NCBI GenBank assembly: GCA_021300455.1
Contig: JAJTDP010000002.1
Span: 1-64,000 of the forward strand
Direction: 5' to 3'
Source: Sediminibacterium sp.
GTDB taxonomy: Bacteria > Bacteroidota > Bacteroidia > Chitinophagales > Chitinophagaceae
DNA length: 64,000 nucleotides
Positions 48,669 to 58,679 of the stretch are shown here, piece after piece. The notes beneath the pieces are model-generated. The model worked only from the letters and a program-made list of their open reading frames with translations, was not told where the DNA came from and made no database searches. A program made the translations under genes and the position numbers. Within the stretch, counting starts at the first letter, position 1. Each line of letters starts with the position of its first letter.

Positions 48669-49712
48669 TTATAATTTTGATAAAATGAGTGCCCCTGTAA
48701 TTAACATATTTAATAAAGCCAGCGGTATCATTTTTTTCCAACCTAAATTCATTAATTGATCATATCTAAATCTTGGGATAGTCCAACGAATCCACATAAA
48801 TAAGAATACAAATAATACAATTTTAATAAGCAAAGTGCCTACTCCAATAATGGCTGCTATATTGGGCGCCACAGTGCTTTCATCAAAGAAAGGCAAATCA
48901 TACCCTCCAAAATACATAGAGGCCATAATAGCACTACTCATAATCATATTCACATATTCCGCAAATAAATAGAATCCTAATTTCATCGATGAATACTCTT
49001 GGTGATAACCAAAGTTTAATTCATTCTCTGCTTCTGGTAAATCAAAAGGGGTACGATTACATTCTGCCATCGCACAAATAAAGAAAATTAAAAAGCCCAA
49101 GGGCTGATATACCACATTCCACCAATTTCCTGCTACCTGATCTGCTACAATTGTTTTTAAACTAAGGCTGCCTGTAGTCATTAGTAAAGCAATTAAAGCC
49201 AAGCCCATTGCAATTTCATAACTAATGGCTTGTGAAGCTGCTCTTAAGGCAGACATCAAAGAAAATTTATTATTGGAAGCCCAACCTCCAATCATAATAC
49301 CATAGACACCCATACTCACTACTGCAAATACATACAATAAACCAATATTGATATCAGCTATTTGTAATTCAATCGTTCTTCCGAATAAATGTAATTCAGT
49401 GCCCCATGGTATCACAGCAGAAGTCATCAAACTTGCTGTCATCGCTAAGCCTGGTCCTAAAATAAATAACCATTTACTAGCAGAAGTTGGAATAATTTCT
49501 TCTTTCATGATTAATTTCAACCCATCTGCTAGGGGTTGGAACAAACCAAAAGGACCTGCTCTATTCGGACCTGGTCGGTCTTGTAAGATGGCAGCTACTT
49601 TTCTTTCACCAAAAGTGGTATATAAAGTAATCAATAAAGTAGTCAGCACAATAATGGCAATCAAAATTAATTTCTCAATAATTATAGCCCAATCAAATGC
49701 GAGTAGTGTCAT
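48669..49712 (-). CDS. nuoH: NADH-quinone oxidoreductase subunit H
   Basis: GERKVAAILQDRPGPNRAGPFGLFQPLADGLKLIMKE; AECNRTPFDLPEAENELNFGYHQEYSSMKLG. Confidence 0.96.
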   Translation of the reverse strand: MTLLAFDWAIIIEKLILIAIIVLTTLLITLYTTFGERKVAAILQDRPGPNRAGPFGLFQPLADGLKLIMKEEIIPTSASKWLFILGPGLAMTASLMTSAVIPWGTELHLFGRTIELQIADINIGLLYVFAVVSMGVYGIMIGGWASNNKFSLMSALRAASQAISYEIAMGLALIALLMTTGSLSLKTIVADQVAGNWWNVVYQPLGFLIFFICAMAECNRTPFDLPEAENELNFGYHQEYSSMKLGFYLFAEYVNMIMSSAIMASMYFGGYDLPFFDESTVAPNIAAIIGVGTLLIKIVLFVFLFMWIRWTIPRFRYDQLMNLGWKKMIPLALLNMLITGALILSKL

Positions 49713-49722
49713 ACTTTATGTA

Positions 49723-50859
49723 TTAGGCGTTAGTAGAATTATTGTTAAAAGTATTTCCATGAGAAGGGCCATCTGTTTCACTCAAACGAACAGAGGGTAA
49801 GTTCACTTCGCTTTCATTATGAATATCCATTAATAAATGCGGCGCTCTTCCATCATTGACTGCTTTAAATGTTTCTGTAGGTAGCGTAGTACCAATATTG
49901 CCTGCATAATGCCCTTGCGCAATAACTGATTGTCTGCTTATGGCACGAGGTCCTTCAATGATCCAGTCGTTGGTATTTTTTTTCTCAAAACGACATGTAT
50001 TACAAATCCATCCTGGTTTACCTTCTAGCGTATCTTCAATTTCACCCCACTCATCCTTGCGGGCTGTGACTCTAAATACTTCATCTCCTCTATTCCATAA
50101 GGTGACACGACCTGAACATGTAGGACAATTGCGGTGTGCATCCATAGGTTTTAAAAACCAAACTCTATTTTTAAAACGGAATGTTTTATCGGTTAAGGCG
50201 CCCACAGGACAAACATCAATTACATTGCCTATAAATTCATTGTCCAAACTCTTTTCAATATGGGTAGCAATTTCAGCATGGTCTCCTCTATCTAAAATTC
50301 CGTGTTCTCTTTTATTCGTTAATTGGTCGGCTGTAAACACACAACGGTAACATAAAATACAACGCGTCATATGTAGTTGTATATGCTTGCCTAAATCATG
50401 CTTTTTAAAAGTACGTCTTTGAAACTCATACCTAGTGCCTGCCTTGCCGTGTTCAAAACTTAAGTCTTGTAAATGACATTCTCCAGCCTGATCACATATA
50501 GGACAATCAAGGGGATGATTCAATAATAAAAATTCTACCACAGCTGCTCTTGCATCAATTACTTTTTCACTGGTAATATTTTTTACTTCCATTCCATCCA
50601 TCACCGTGGTGCGGCAAGAAGCCACTAACTTAGGCATGGGACGAGGATCTTTTTCAGAACCCTTGGATACTTCCACTAAACAAGTACGGCACTTACCACC
50701 ACTTCCTTCCAACTTGCTATAATAACACATTGCAGGGGGTGCCACAGCACCTCCAATTTGTCGTGCCGCTTGCAATATAGTTGTGCCCGCTGGTACCTCA
50801 ATGGTAATGTTGTCTACTGTTACTTTAAATAATGTTTGTTCACTCATAGTTTTACGCAA
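49723..50859 (-). CDS. nuoG: NADH-quinone oxidoreductase subunit G, short form
   Basis: 2Fe-2S ferredoxin domain plus CPICDQAGECHLQD and CILCYRCVFT; only 378 aa, no large molybdopterin-type domain. Confidence 0.88.
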   Translation of the reverse strand: MRKTMSEQTLFKVTVDNITIEVPAGTTILQAARQIGGAVAPPAMCYYSKLEGSGGKCRTCLVEVSKGSEKDPRPMPKLVASCRTTVMDGMEVKNITSEKVIDARAAVVEFLLLNHPLDCPICDQAGECHLQDLSFEHGKAGTRYEFQRRTFKKHDLGKHIQLHMTRCILCYRCVFTADQLTNKREHGILDRGDHAEIATHIEKSLDNEFIGNVIDVCPVGALTDKTFRFKNRVWFLKPMDAHRNCPTCSGRVTLWNRGDEVFRVTARKDEWGEIEDTLEGKPGWICNTCRFEKKNTNDWIIEGPRAISRQSVIAQGHYAGNIGTTLPTETFKAVNDGRAPHLLMDIHNESEVNLPSVRLSETDGPSHGNTFNNNSTNA

Positions 50860-50861
50860 TG

Positions 50862-52214
50862 TTATGCAGGCACATGGATGGGGTCTGCATAGTGTTGTAA
50901 ACCAAAATTACTTGTTTGTGATAATTCTCTATTGTTGATATGCCATTCAAATTCATCACGGAAATGTCTAATAGCGGCTGCAACGGGCCAAGCGGCTGCA
51001 TCTCCTAAAGGACAAATAGTATTGCCCTCAATTTTTCTTTGAATGTCCCACAATAAATCTATATCGCTTGATTCTCCTTTTCCTAATTCTATTTTTTGTA
51101 ATATTTTTTCCATCCATCCTGTTCCTTCTCTACAAGGTGAACATTGTCCACAACTTTCATGTCTGTAAAAACGCGCTAGGGTTAAAGTATTTTTTACAAT
51201 ACATTGGTCTTCATCTAAAACAATGAAACCACCAGAGCCCATCATAGAACCTGTAGCAAAACCACCATCACTTAAACTTTCATAGTTCATGTAACGGGTT
51301 TCTCCCTTAGCTGTTTTTAATAAAAGATTCGCAGGCAAAATAGGTACAGAAGAACCACCTGGAATACAAGCTTTTAATTTTTTGCCGCCAGCAATACCTC
51401 CACAATATTCATCGCTGTAAATAAAATCTTCTACAGAAATAGTCATATCAATTTCATAGACTCCTGGTTTATTAATATTACCGCAAGCAGAAATTAATTT
51501 AGTACCTGTAGAACGGCCTACGCCAATTTTTGCATATTCCTCTCCACCCATTTTAATAATTGGTACCACGGCTGCTAATGTTTCCACATTGTTCACCACC
51601 GTTGGACGCATCCATAATCCTTGAATGGCAGGAAAGGGAGGTTTGATACGAGGATTCCCTCTTTTACCTTCCAATGATTCTATGAGTGCAGTTTCTTCTC
51701 CACAGATATAGGCCCCTGCACCACGGTGCACATGTACCATACAATCAAAACCATTGCCTAAAATATTTTTGCCTAGCCAACCATTTTTAGTGGCTTCTAC
51801 AATAGCCTCTTCTAAAATATCAGCCACCCAAGCATACTCACCTCTTATGTATATATAAGTATCGTTCGATCCTAATGCATAAGAAGAAATAAGTAAACCT
51901 TCTATTAATAAGTGTGGTAAAAATTCCATTAAGTACCTATCCTTAAAAGTGCCGGGCTCACTTTCATCAGCATTACATACCAAGTGACGAGGAACGCCTT
52001 CAGGCTTTGCAATGAAACTCCATTTCATACCTGCAGGAAAACCAGCGCCGCCTCTTCCACGAAGTCCACTTTTCTTTACTTCTTCTACAATGGCTTCAAT
52101 GGACATTTCTTTCAATGCTTTCTCAGCAGTTGCATACCCTCCCTCACGACGATAAACATCATAAGTACGAATACCTGGTACATTTGCTTTTTCTAATAAT
52201 AATTTTACACCCAT
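50862..52214 (-). CDS. nuoF: NADH-quinone oxidoreductase subunit F
   Basis: KSGLRGRGGAGFPAGMKWSF; GAGAYICGEETALIESLEGKRG; ESCGQCSPCREGT. Confidence 0.96.
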   Translation of the reverse strand: MGVKLLLEKANVPGIRTYDVYRREGGYATAEKALKEMSIEAIVEEVKKSGLRGRGGAGFPAGMKWSFIAKPEGVPRHLVCNADESEPGTFKDRYLMEFLPHLLIEGLLISSYALGSNDTYIYIRGEYAWVADILEEAIVEATKNGWLGKNILGNGFDCMVHVHRGAGAYICGEETALIESLEGKRGNPRIKPPFPAIQGLWMRPTVVNNVETLAAVVPIIKMGGEEYAKIGVGRSTGTKLISACGNINKPGVYEIDMTISVEDFIYSDEYCGGIAGGKKLKACIPGGSSVPILPANLLLKTAKGETRYMNYESLSDGGFATGSMMGSGGFIVLDEDQCIVKNTLTLARFYRHESCGQCSPCREGTGWMEKILQKIELGKGESSDIDLLWDIQRKIEGNTICPLGDAAAWPVAAAIRHFRDEFEWHINNRELSQTSNFGLQHYADPIHVPA

Positions 52215-52224
52215 TGCTACTATT

Positions 52225-52728
52225 TTAATTTTGTGCTACTACTTGCATTCTATATTCAGCAATAATCGCATCTACTTTCTCTTTGGTCAAATGTTCTCTA
52301 TAAATTTTTCCTACTTGCATCATGGGCGCATAACCACAAGCCCCCAAACATTCTACTAACTTTAAAGTAAACATTCCATCCTTAGTGGTTTCTCCTGGCT
52401 TGATGTCTAATTGCTTTTGAATATAGGCAATGATATTGTCAGAACCACTTACCATACAAGGTCCCGTTTGACATACTTCAAATACAAACTTTCCTACAGG
52501 CTTTAAATTATACATGCTGTAAAAAGTAGCTACTTCATATACTTCAATAGGTTCAATTTCTAGTAGGCTTGCCACATAATCCATGGCCTCTGTAGGCAAC
52601 CAGCCTCCAAAACTATCCTGCGCTAAATGCAATACTGGAAGCAGTGCACTTTTTTGTTTCCCTTCTGGATAACGAGCCACCAAGCGTTTAAACTCGGACA
52701 TTTGTTCGTTATTAAATTGAAGACTCAT
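52225..52728 (-). CDS. nuoE: NADH-quinone oxidoreductase subunit E
   Basis: EVATFYSMYNLKPVGKFVFEVCQTGPCMVSG; LVECLGACGYAPMMQVG. Confidence 0.95.
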   Translation of the reverse strand: MSLQFNNEQMSEFKRLVARYPEGKQKSALLPVLHLAQDSFGGWLPTEAMDYVASLLEIEPIEVYEVATFYSMYNLKPVGKFVFEVCQTGPCMVSGSDNIIAYIQKQLDIKPGETTKDGMFTLKLVECLGACGYAPMMQVGKIYREHLTKEKVDAIIAEYRMQVVAQN

Positions 52729-52760
52729 ATTCTCGTTTCGTTTTTCTCAATAATTATTTT

Positions 52761-52816
52761 CTACGCGTCCCAAAAGCTAGCATCGCAATAGCTACGCATC
52801 CCAAAAGCTACGCATC
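52761..52816. repeat. Degenerate ~16-bp tandem repeat including the nuoD stop codon
   Basis: Minus-strand units GATGCGTAGCTTTTGG / GATGCGTAGCTATTGC / GATGCTAGCTTTTGG / GACGCGTAG. Confidence 0.85.
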
Positions 52817-54034
52817 CAACTCACCTGCGATCAAATTCAAACTACTCATCGTTACCACCGCATCACTCAACATACCTCCCTTAATTAATTCTTCAAAGGC
52901 TTGGTAATAAATAAAACAAGGTCTTCTAAAATGTAATCTGAATGGAGTACGTCCCCCATCGCTAATTAAATAAAAACCTAATTCACCATTGCCTCCTTCT
53001 ACTGCACTATATATTTGACCCTTTGGTAAATCAATCTCACCCATGATAATTTTAAAATGCCAGATTAAGGCTTCCATCTTAGTGTACACATCTTCTTTCT
53101 TCGGCAAATAATATTCCGGTACATCTGCATGGTAAACTTCCGCATCTGTTCCTTTAAACTCTTGTATTTTCTGATAAGCTTGCTTAATAATAGAAATGCT
53201 CTCGTACATTTCAGCATTGCGCACTAGGAATCGGTCGTAGTTATCGCCTGTAGTACCAACCGGTACTTTGAAATCAAAATCTTGATAGCTACTATAAGGT
53301 TGTTGAACACGCACATCATAGTCAACACCTGCCGCTCTTAAATTAGGGCCTGTAAAGCCATAGTTCATAGCACGTTCAGCACTAATGCCACCCGTTCCTT
53401 TGGTACGCTCCATGAAAATTCTATTGCGTGCAAATAGATTTTCAAATTCTTTTAAAACTTTTGGATACTCATTTAAGAATTTCTCGAGTTTCGTAAACGC
53501 TGTATTTGTAAAATTCCTTTCAAAGCCACCAATGCGGCCAATATTAGTAGTAAGACGGGACCCACATACTTCTTCATATATTTCATAAATTAATTCACGG
53601 TATTGCATCACGTATAAAAACCCTGTATACGCTCCTGTATCCACACCCACAATTGAATTACATATTAAATGATCAGAGATACGCGCCAGCTCCATGATAA
53701 TTACACGCAAATAGTCGACACGTTTTGGTAAATCTAATTTTAAGAAACGCTCGCAGGTAATATGCCAACCCATATTATTGATAGGACTACTACAATAATT
53801 TAGACGATCGGTAATAGGGGTGATTTGATATAAAGGACGACGCTCCGCTAATTTTTCAAAAGCACGGTGAATATAGCCCACCGTTTGTTCAGTAGAAACG
53901 ACACGTTCCCCATCTACTTCCATTATATTTTGAAATACCCCATGCGTTGCTGGATGGGTAGGTCCAATATTTAAAGTAGTCGTTGTTTTTTCAATCGACC
54001 CTTTGGGTAGTGTTATATGCGTTTGCTGTTCCAT
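52808..54034 (-). CDS. nuoD: NADH-quinone oxidoreductase subunit D
   Basis: MNIGPTHPATHGVFQ-like LNIGPTHPATHGVFQNIMEVDGE; AVEGGNGELGFYLISDGG; preferred start MEQQTHITLPKG at 54034. Confidence 0.94.
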   Translation of the reverse strand: MEQQTHITLPKGSIEKTTTTLNIGPTHPATHGVFQNIMEVDGERVVSTEQTVGYIHRAFEKLAERRPLYQITPITDRLNYCSSPINNMGWHITCERFLKLDLPKRVDYLRVIIMELARISDHLICNSIVGVDTGAYTGFLYVMQYRELIYEIYEEVCGSRLTTNIGRIGGFERNFTNTAFTKLEKFLNEYPKVLKEFENLFARNRIFMERTKGTGGISAERAMNYGFTGPNLRAAGVDYDVRVQQPYSSYQDFDFKVPVGTTGDNYDRFLVRNAEMYESISIIKQAYQKIQEFKGTDAEVYHADVPEYYLPKKEDVYTKMEALIWHFKIIMGEIDLPKGQIYSAVEGGNGELGFYLISDGGRTPFRLHFRRPCFIYYQAFEELIKGGMLSDAVVTMSSLNLIAGELDA

Positions 54035-54083
54035 TCTATTTTTTATTGCGCCTGTACTTTTATAATTCACTCTTTTAATTAAA

Positions 54084-54590
54084 CTACCCTCTTCCAAACA
54101 TTTCATCATCCTTATCTATTCTCGTTTGATCTTCTAATGGATACTCTTTTCTTAGAGGAAAATAATCCATTTCATCTACATTCAAAATGCGTTTTAAATT
54201 AGGATGTCCTACAAAATTAATTCCAAAAAAATCATAGGTTTCACGCTCCATCCAATTAGCCGATTCAAATAATTTACTCGCTGTAAATACCGCTGTTTCA
54301 TTCACAGATGTACTTATCGAATAACGCAGACGAATATTTTCTGAAAAATTATGTAAATGATATACGACTACTAATTCTGCACCTACATTATCGGGATAAT
54401 TCACTCCACATAAATCGGTTAAGAAAGTAAATGCTAAACTTGGCTCTTCATATAAATACTGAAGTACTTTTAAATTGATTTCTTTGGAAGATTCAAAAGA
54501 TAAAATACCAGACGCCGTCGAGAAATTCAAAACTTGATCTCCAAATTTTTCAATTAATTTATTTTGTATTGTCTCGTTGCTTAATGCCAT
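54084..54590 (-). CDS. nuoC: NADH-quinone oxidoreductase subunit C
   Basis: FLTDLCGVNYPD; WMERETYDFFGINFVGHPNLKRILNVDEMDYFPLRKEYPLED. Confidence 0.94.
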   Translation of the reverse strand: MALSNETIQNKLIEKFGDQVLNFSTASGILSFESSKEINLKVLQYLYEEPSLAFTFLTDLCGVNYPDNVGAELVVVYHLHNFSENIRLRYSISTSVNETAVFTASKLFESANWMERETYDFFGINFVGHPNLKRILNVDEMDYFPLRKEYPLEDQTRIDKDDEMFGRG

Positions 54591-54638
54591 TTTTATTCAA
54601 AAATTTTAAACGCTAATTTTTTATTAGACTTATTGGAT

Positions 54639-55226
54639 TTATTGGATGCCGTAGCTGTTTAATAAGTCGCGGTATTTTTCACTATTACGTCTGCGAATAC
54701 TTTCTTGTCCTACTAAGTCTTGAATTTTCATAAAACCATCAATGATGGCTTCTGGGCGCGGAGGACAACCAGGTACATACACGTCTACAGGAATCACTTG
54801 ATCTATTCCTTGTAGTACACTATACGTATCAAAAATACCACCACTTGAAGCACAGGCCCCTACTGCAATCACCCAACGTGGCTCGGCCATTTGTAAATAC
54901 ACTTGTCTTAAAACAGGTGCCATTTTTTTAGCAATGGTGCCCATCACCATTAATAAGTCACATTGACGTGGAGAAAACCCTACACGCTCAGAACCAAAAC
55001 GAGATAAATCATAATGCGATGCCATGGTGGCCATAAATTCAATACCACAACAAGAGGTTGCAAAAGGTAAAGGCCATAATGAATTTTTTCTAGCGAGCCC
55101 TACCACAGAACTTAACTGTGTTGCAAAAAAACCATCGCCAGGAACACCATCGGGTGCTTTACCCATAGAAATAGCTTCTGAAATTTCAGCTTCTTTAGGA
55201 TTTAAATTAAAACGTACAGGACGCAT
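54639..55226 (-). CDS. nuoB: NADH-quinone oxidoreductase subunit B
   Basis: SLWPLPFATSCCGIEFMA; VIAVGACASSGGIFDTYSVLQGID; VYVPGCPPRPEAI. Confidence 0.96.
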   Translation of the reverse strand: MRPVRFNLNPKEAEISEAISMGKAPDGVPGDGFFATQLSSVVGLARKNSLWPLPFATSCCGIEFMATMASHYDLSRFGSERVGFSPRQCDLLMVMGTIAKKMAPVLRQVYLQMAEPRWVIAVGACASSGGIFDTYSVLQGIDQVIPVDVYVPGCPPRPEAIIDGFMKIQDLVGQESIRRRNSEKYRDLLNSYGIQ

Positions 55227-55253
55227 ATTGTTAATACTTTATTTTTTTTATAA

Positions 55254-55634
55254 TTAGTCTTCCCATTGTAAGGCCCCCTTCTTAATGATGTATATAAAGC
55301 CCACCAAAAAGAATCCTACAAATAAAACAACTTCACCAAATCCAGCCCAACCCAAACTTTTAAAATTCACCGCATAAGGATAAAAGAAAATAACCTCCAC
55401 ATCAAATAAAACAAATAGAATAGCCACTAGAAAATACTTGATCGCCATAGGTGATCTTGCATCGCCATGTGTATCAATACCACTGGCAAAGTTTTCTAAT
55501 TTATCGCTTGTTGCACGCTTAGGTCCCAACCAACTTGAAAGTAAAATCATGAACGCTACAAAGCCCCCAGCAAATAATAATTGCAATGCAATGGGTAAGT
55601 AATTAGTAGCGCTGTTTGTCTCGTTAGCAGACAT
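55254..55634 (-). CDS. nuoA: NADH-quinone oxidoreductase subunit A
   Basis: NYLPIALQLLFAGGFVAFMILLSSWLGPKR; YFLVAILFVLFDVEVIFFYPYAV; the 55718 start lies inside a terminator, so MSANETNS at 55634 is preferred. Confidence 0.9.
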   Translation of the reverse strand: MSANETNSATNYLPIALQLLFAGGFVAFMILLSSWLGPKRATSDKLENFASGIDTHGDARSPMAIKYFLVAILFVLFDVEVIFFYPYAVNFKSLGWAGFGEVVLFVGFFLVGFIYIIKKGALQWED

Positions 55635-55706
55635 CAAATACTGCAACAGAATCATACATAAGTTTTTGGTGCCGCAAAAATACGCAAAGGATAGCTCATA
55701 AAACGA

Positions 55707-55733
55707 AAAACTCCCCATAAATGGGGAGTAATT
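55707..55733 (-). terminator. Terminator downstream of the TPR protein gene
   Basis: ACTCCCCAT-aa-ATGGGGAGT with a minus-strand T-run. Confidence 0.75.
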
Positions 55734-55775
55734 TTCAATTATTTTTTACACAATGAATGTGCCTAAATAGACGTT

Positions 55776-57545
55776 TTAGCCTTTTTTGATTTGAGTAGTA
55801 TCAGCTGCTGGCTTTTCAACTGGGGGAGTAGGTACGCCACCCTTAGAATTCTGCATTTTTTTGATAATTTCGATGTTCTTGATGAATAATCCCTTGGCTT
55901 GAAGAGTGGTTGGATCTTCTGGAACTATTTCTAGTACTTTATCGCACATTAAAACAGCGCTTTCATAGTTCTTCGTCTCATTATAATAGCCAATTAAAGT
56001 ATAATAATTGTTTATCAAAGCCTGCTTATTCTTAGTTAAATCCTTTGACAAAAACTGGTTTTGAAGGGTTACCGCCTCATATAAAATGCCTAGGTTATTA
56101 GCAGTGTCCAATAATCTTGCAGCTCTCACATTCATTGAATAGCCATTTGGCTTATCTGGGAAGGTTTCAATATACTTTTTGGCAGTAGCAGAAGCCATAG
56201 CCCCTTCTTTTGCATTAATGGCAATACTTGTGGTCTTATAATAATACACTTCATCTTTTACCCCTCTAAGGGCAGAATAATTCGCATACCACTTTAACTC
56301 ATCGGTATACATATTATTTTTTTCTAACATTTCATAGCCTAATTTGTAATACTTAAGCTTGTTTTCCTTGGCTGTATCAGCGGCAATGGCTTTTTCTAAA
56401 ATGAGCATTAAGGTAGCTTGGCTTCCACTAAATTTGGATAAGATCTTCACTGCTATTTCATAATCGGTGTTGATTAATTTATCCGGTGTGGTATTCGTAA
56501 TATAAGGCTCGATATAGGATTTTGCTAAAACAGTATCTCCTTTTTTATCATAGTTCTTAGCTAATAAAACTGCTAAACCTGGGAAAACAGTAAGACTTCC
56601 AGCAGCTTCCATTGCTTTCGCTTTTTCTAAAGATTGGTCGAATTGACCAGATCTAAATAAATAATCGGCACTGAAATATTCAAAAATAGGATCCTTGTCT
56701 GCGTATTGTAAAAATAAATCCAAATTAGTTTTTGCGATACTTGTACTTACTTCAGCATAGTAGGTATATAAAGAAAAATAAACGGGTGCAATGGCTGGAT
56801 CTGTAGCGATGGCTTTATTAAAATATTCGTCTAAAGACTCTTTATTGTTTTGTGTTTGATATACTTTACCTATTCTATAATATGCATAGGCATTTTTAGG
56901 ATCTGCATTGATTGCATTTTGAAAAGCTGTTACAGCATCTCCCCCATTTTCACCACCGCCTAACTTTAAATAATTAATACCTAGGTTAATGTGAAGGCTT
57001 GAATTCACTACATCGTAGGCGCTTATAGTTTCTTTTAATTTATCGATGGCAAATCTGTGGTCTCCAATACTAATAGGCAATTCAGCAAATACATAACCAA
57101 TTGCATTTATAATATCTTGATTGGGTTTGCCTTTGTATTTTCCTTTTGTATTGAGCGTAGAAGTAATAGCTACTTCTAAATTTTGCTTCACTGCATTCGC
57201 ATCCGCTCCTTCTAGAGATTGAATATGTGACATACCTATTAACAACCACGGGTCATTGCCTTTTGCTTGTAAACTTTTTTGAAATAAATCTTTCGCATTT
57301 TGAATAGATTCTGTGGTAGAAATACCATTATAGTTTTGCGCTAACATAGCTTGACCATACCAGAAAGTGGTTTCACCATCTGAAGGGTTTTTGTCATAAG
57401 CCTCCTTAAAAAAATTAAGGGCTGTTTTATTTTTTTCATAATTCAATAACTTCACACCCTCCGCTAAAGGGGAAGTGGCTACCTGAGCCATCAAGGCAGT
57501 AGAAAATGCAAATCCTACGAAAAGAAAAACCAATTTTTTCATCAC
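55776..57545 (-). CDS. Tetratricopeptide repeat protein with signal peptide
   Basis: MKKLVFLFVGFAFSTALMAQ; multiple TPR-like units (AVTAFQNAINADPKNAYAYYRIGKVYQTQ). Confidence 0.85.
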   Translation of the reverse strand: MMKKLVFLFVGFAFSTALMAQVATSPLAEGVKLLNYEKNKTALNFFKEAYDKNPSDGETTFWYGQAMLAQNYNGISTTESIQNAKDLFQKSLQAKGNDPWLLIGMSHIQSLEGADANAVKQNLEVAITSTLNTKGKYKGKPNQDIINAIGYVFAELPISIGDHRFAIDKLKETISAYDVVNSSLHINLGINYLKLGGGENGGDAVTAFQNAINADPKNAYAYYRIGKVYQTQNNKESLDEYFNKAIATDPAIAPVYFSLYTYYAEVSTSIAKTNLDLFLQYADKDPIFEYFSADYLFRSGQFDQSLEKAKAMEAAGSLTVFPGLAVLLAKNYDKKGDTVLAKSYIEPYITNTTPDKLINTDYEIAVKILSKFSGSQATLMLILEKAIAADTAKENKLKYYKLGYEMLEKNNMYTDELKWYANYSALRGVKDEVYYYKTTSIAINAKEGAMASATAKKYIETFPDKPNGYSMNVRAARLLDTANNLGILYEAVTLQNQFLSKDLTKNKQALINNYYTLIGYYNETKNYESAVLMCDKVLEIVPEDPTTLQAKGLFIKNIEIIKKMQNSKGGVPTPPVEKPAADTTQIKKG

Positions 57546-57738
57546 TTACTTTTTTTCATTTAAAATTTTATCCAAGTCCAAGATACCATTTATTGTACTT
57601 GGAATATGTACCCATGACACATCTATTTTTTTACTGTAAGAACAGCATTCACAGGGATAGCTAAAATATTAATTTTTTGTGAAGAATCCCATTAATTTTT
57701 GGTTAATAAGCCGAAATTTTCCAGGTATTTAATGAGTG

Positions 57739-58641
57739 TTAGTTTAATAAACCCTTTCTTTTCTTAAATCCCATTTTAGCAGGCACCAAAAAAGCCCTTT
57801 GAAAAATTAATTGACCTCTTTCCAGGCTCATAAAATTCAGCAGTCCCGTTCCAAGGCCCGGGGCGTTTTCTTTTAAAATATAATAAATGGGTAAACTAAG
57901 AGAATAATGCCCCTTACTAATATTTGCCTGAGATGGCTGTGAATAATAGCCTTTTTCAATACAAAGGGTGCATTCTACTAAGGCCATTTTAAGGGTCTTT
58001 CTATCTTCCATTTGCTTGGGATCGTAATTGTCTCCCACCCAATTCATACCTACAAAACCAATGGCATTAGGATTGTCTTTAATATAGGAAATCACTTCTT
58101 CACTTCCATTTGCAGAAACTACATTTTTCCCAAAAGCGGTTTGATGCAATAAACTATCTTTTAAAAAACGAACTACCCCTGTTAGGTTACTTCCATCCAT
58201 CACCACCTGCTTATTGTTTTTACCGCTGAGCGCTGTACTTAGTTCTGCCATAGTGAAAACAGAATCTTTAGATTTTTTATTCACCACCACTGCAATGGCA
58301 TTGTAAGCAAGTATACCAAAAGTAGGTGCATAGCTTAGTTGGTCTTTATAAATAGCCTGCTCTTTTTTATCTAGGCCTCTTGTGACTATAATCATACGGG
58401 TACTATCAGAAGCTAGATCTTTGAAGCAATCTATTTCTGATTTATAAGACACTTCAATCGTGGCATTGGGAAAACTTAATGCAAATACTTTAAGCTCTTG
58501 TTCTATGAAGGGCTTAAAACTTTCTTCAACAGAAATACGAATACGGCCTTCACTTGGGCTATCTATTGGTTCTGTTTTATCAGCTGTCTTGCAAGCCGAG
58601 GCCAAAATGCAAACACTTATAATGATGTAAAAAAAACGCAT
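57739..58641 (-). CDS. PstS-like periplasmic substrate-binding lipoprotein
   Basis: Lipobox SVCILASAC; IRISVEESFKPFIEQELKVFALSFPNATIEVSYKSE; MDGSNLTGVVRFLKDSLL. Confidence 0.75.
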   Translation of the reverse strand: MRFFYIIISVCILASACKTADKTEPIDSPSEGRIRISVEESFKPFIEQELKVFALSFPNATIEVSYKSEIDCFKDLASDSTRMIIVTRGLDKKEQAIYKDQLSYAPTFGILAYNAIAVVVNKKSKDSVFTMAELSTALSGKNNKQVVMDGSNLTGVVRFLKDSLLHQTAFGKNVVSANGSEEVISYIKDNPNAIGFVGMNWVGDNYDPKQMEDRKTLKMALVECTLCIEKGYYSQPSQANISKGHYSLSLPIYYILKENAPGLGTGLLNFMSLERGQLIFQRAFLVPAKMGFKKRKGLLN

Positions 58642-58679
58642 ATGCTAAATTTAATAGTCAATGAAAAACGGAGAAAGGA

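Noticed and set aside
49348-50350. Antisense ORFs over nuoH and nuoG (150 and 136 aa)
   Set aside because: Lie opposite well-conserved Nuo subunits; composition is not protein-like.
57565-57605. TCCAAGT…ACTTGGA inverted repeat upstream of the TPR gene as a regulatory hairpin
   Set aside because: Only a 7-bp stem with a long loop; too weak to claim without conservation data.
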